A stretch of DNA of 64,000 nt from Megaustenia siamemsis (taxonomy: Eukaryota; Mollusca; Gastropoda; Stylommatophora; Ariophantidae): positions 12,857,107-12,921,106 of the forward strand of contig JAVIAB010000047.1 in the NCBI GenBank assembly GCA_032433765.1. The letters are read 5' to 3'. Each line of letters begins with the position of its first letter. The stretch's first letter is position 1. A program made the translations under genes and the position numbers. Below, piece by piece: positions 62,015 to 64,000 of the stretch. Below the pieces are notes generated by a model, which had not been told where the DNA came from, searched no databases, and saw only the letters and a list, made by a program, of their open reading frames with translations.

Positions 62015-62047
62015 ATGTCGGTGAAGAAAATAAGTCCTCAGTGGAAG
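62015..62047 (+). CDS. Putative first coding exon of an unrecognised gene
   Basis: ATG followed by ten codons (MSVKKISPQWK), ending in phase 0 at a strong donor, AAG|GTAAGGAT. The next candidate exon (62772-62918) is also phase 0, so the two join without a frame break. No AG lies between the T-run at 61960-61974 and the ATG, so this would be a first exon with its promoter just upstream. I do not recognise the product. It is short, so chance is possible. Confidence 0.35.
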
Positions 62048-62771
62048 GTAAGGATATGAAAATGCGTCTATGCTTTTTTTTTTTTTTTTAAAGTAACAGG
62101 GTTTTTTTTTTTTATCTCAACATCTGCTACAAGCGTAAGCACAGCTGTTTTCTTTCATCTCAAAGTGACAGTTTAATTCTAATATTGGAAATTTAGTAAT
62201 GTTTATGGATTATGTCTTAATCCTAGTACATTCCACTTCATTCTTAATTGATATTTTATAGAAGTGGTTTTAATTTGACACCAGACATAAAACATACATT
62301 TTCTTTAGCCATAGTAAATATTTATGCATGAATGATATTTTAAATGCTTGTAACAAAAAACAGGATTGGCAAATCTGAGAGCATTGGAGGTGCGATATTA
62401 AATTTTTAACCGCAAAAGTTGTAAAATACAGCTTCTTCTAATTAGTTTGAATGTATAATAGAAGGATCGTGTGCATTTTATCTTCCTGGGTGGATACACA
62501 TGAGAAAATGAACTAAAATATCAATGACAAACAACTGTGTAAAACACATGCAGGTCTTGGTTTGACCAATCAGATGAAATTAGTCAGCAATTAAATAAAT
62601 GGAAATATGCCACTTTTATATTAAAAAAATCATATTTTAGAAGTTTATGACCACATTTATGAAAAAAGTAAGATGAAGTGAAGATAGTTCTACTAGCCAT
62701 TAATCTTTACACATGTAACTGTTGTAGTGTTTGAGTGAGAAAAAGAAAACACAGTGGCATACCCTTTTCAG

Positions 62772-62918
62772 AAATTCCAGCCGCCTGCTCAAGACTCAAC
62801 CATGATATCTATCCACCAAAATCCCGGTGTTGTGAACATGAACATTAATGCAGAAATGCAGCAGATGGCGCCAGGGTTCCCTAGAGGCAGAGAAACTGGC
62901 CTTATTGACAAGAAGCAG
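62772..62918 (+). CDS. Putative second coding exon of the same unrecognised gene
   Basis: 49 open codons between acceptor ACCCTTTTCAG and donor CAG|GTATAA, with stops just outside. It reads KFQPPAQDSTMISIHQNPGV and ends MAPGFPRGRETGLIDKKQ: rich in Pro, Gln, Met and Asn, without a domain I know, like the disordered N-terminus of a membrane or adaptor protein. It lies in a repeat-free stretch. The Met at 62802 is an alternative start if 62015 is not used. The rest of the gene would lie beyond the window. Confidence 0.4.
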
Positions 62919-63069
62919 GTATAATGCTTGAGATTTATATGTTGTATTTTTAAACTTGATACAATGTTAATTTTCATATGTAGCCGTTGAGGTCAACCTA
63001 AAGATTCTCAGAATATGTCTTATCATACTTGAACTCTGCTTGTCTGCTTTAGTAATCAAATTCTTTAAT

Positions 63070-63960
63070 CTACTTTATTTTTGTATAGACAGCACAAAAA
63101 CAAAACATTAGAAATTTCTACTCTTATATTTCTACTCTTCTAGACTTATTATCCACCCTGACTTATGCATGTGAAAGTTGGAAAACATCAAAGGAGATTG
63201 AGAAAAAACTCAAAGCATTTGACAACAAATGCCTAATAATGATGATGATCATCATCATCATCAAGTATCTGGCCTGCTGGCATAAGTGATCATGTCTCTC
63301 CACAACTTTCGATCTCGACAGTTATTTATCATTTCTGTTGTTGACCTTCTTCCAAGCCATTCTCTTAAGCTGTCTGGTATTTTTTCTCTTTGCTTCCCTC
63401 TATCTCTTCGTCTCTCAATTTTTCCAGTTCTTACAATATATTCCAGTTCTCTTCTCATTACATGGCCAAAAAATGATTGTTTCTTCCTAATATTGGAAAT
63501 TAGCTCACTTTTTGCTCTGGCCTCTTTCAGAAAGTTTTCATTACTCTTCCTAGCTGTCCGTGGTATTCTCAACATTCTTCTGTAAAACCTTAAAAAACCT
63601 TGTTTCTATTGTTAAAAATGGATTGCATAGTATCTTCCTCTTTTTTTTTTTCTTGAAAGCTACTTTTGCCCAAGCCATTCTGCATCTCACCTCTTTTGTA
63701 CTTTTGTACATCTTCCGTCTGAGGTTAACAAAGTTCCCAAATATTTAAATTCATTTACCTAATTTTTTTAATAAAGATACTTTGTATTAAATGGAATGAA
63801 TTCAAGACTAATCCTGAAATTAGAAAAATGGTCATGCAACCGTTATCTCATCCACTGTTTAGAAAAGAAGATGGATATATGTCAGACATGTATTTAGAAA
63901 AGATGACAAGAGAATCATTAAGCAGGTTCTCAAATGGGAAACATGTGCATAGGCACTAAT
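63070..63960 (+). pseudogene. LINE-C copy split by a LINE-D insertion
   Basis: 63120-63239 reads LLSTLTYACESWKTSKE and KKLKAFDNKCL. 63775-63960 continues KILCIKWNEFKTNPEIRKMV, then ESLSRFSNGKHVHRH. The protein reads through once the insert and one TAATAA are removed. The copy runs toward the window end. Confidence 0.9.
63240..63768 (-). mobile_element. LINE-D copy nested in LINE-C, 6-bp target duplication
   Basis: TAATAA at 63234-63239 and 63769-63774. Tail (GAT)n at the left. Minus strand: MLRIPRTARKSNENFLKEAR, NNCRDRKLWRDMITYASRPD. 5' truncated. Confidence 0.85.
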
Positions 63961-64000
63961 GATGTTTATTAATCCACTCTTTGTATGCAGCTGAAGTATC

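Overview
The window is nuclear DNA of a multicellular animal: spliced genes with large introns, an AT-rich background, many 5'-truncated LINEs, tRNA-headed SINEs, DNA-transposon remnants and long minisatellites. No prokaryotic gene organisation, rRNA gene, genuine tRNA gene or CRISPR array is visible. The mix of repeats suggests an aquatic invertebrate, possibly a mollusc, but that is inference. Nothing in the window fixes the species.

The one gene I can name is CHMP2A, an ESCRT-III subunit, on the minus strand from 44948 down to 27124. It has five coding exons (44781-44948, 37279-37458, 36618-36748, 31880-31941, 27124-27241), with GT-AG junctions whose phases agree and a product of about 219 residues. 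The last exon lacks one base near 27189, which puts the C-terminal VPS4-binding motif out of frame. Intron 1 holds a 3.9-kb array of a 40-bp unit, and a second 1-kb array lies just 5' of the start codon. A CRE and an ETS-type site near 48950 are a candidate promoter. A second host gene probably starts at the right edge on the plus strand (coding exons 62015-62047 and 62772-62918); its product is not recognised.

Almost everything else is repeats, for which I use working labels. LINE-A (tail GAA), LINE-B and LINE-D (tail GAT), LINE-C (tail GATA), LINE-E, LINE-F (RNase H type, subfamilies with GAA or GATA tails), LINE-H, LINE-I and LINE-J are non-LTR retrotransposon families, nearly all broken. 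S1 to S8 are tRNA-headed SINEs or SINE-like repeats. R1 is a 330-bp retroposon of unknown origin, R2 is a repeat with the motif GGCCGAAACG, and R3 is a short repeat sharing its end with LINE-C. A Tc1/mariner-like transposon with about 100-bp terminal inverted repeats is complete in outline at 19320-21440. A mariner remnant lies at 58755-59780.

Layout: 1-18900 is a mosaic of LINE and SINE fragments with a 45-bp minisatellite at 16155-17145. 18905-19300 is a decayed coding-like stretch, followed by the transposon. 21443-26500 is sparse. 27124-44948 is CHMP2A with LINEs, SINEs and arrays in its introns. 45000-48800 is repeats and AT-rich DNA. 49000-55200 is a dense nest of LINE-B, -D and -F copies. 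55200-57500 shows no repeats. 57500-61600 is LINE-A, mariner, LINE-F and S5. 62000-64000 is the start of the second gene and a nested LINE pair. Exact target-site duplications bound at least ten insertions, so much of the insertion history can be read directly.
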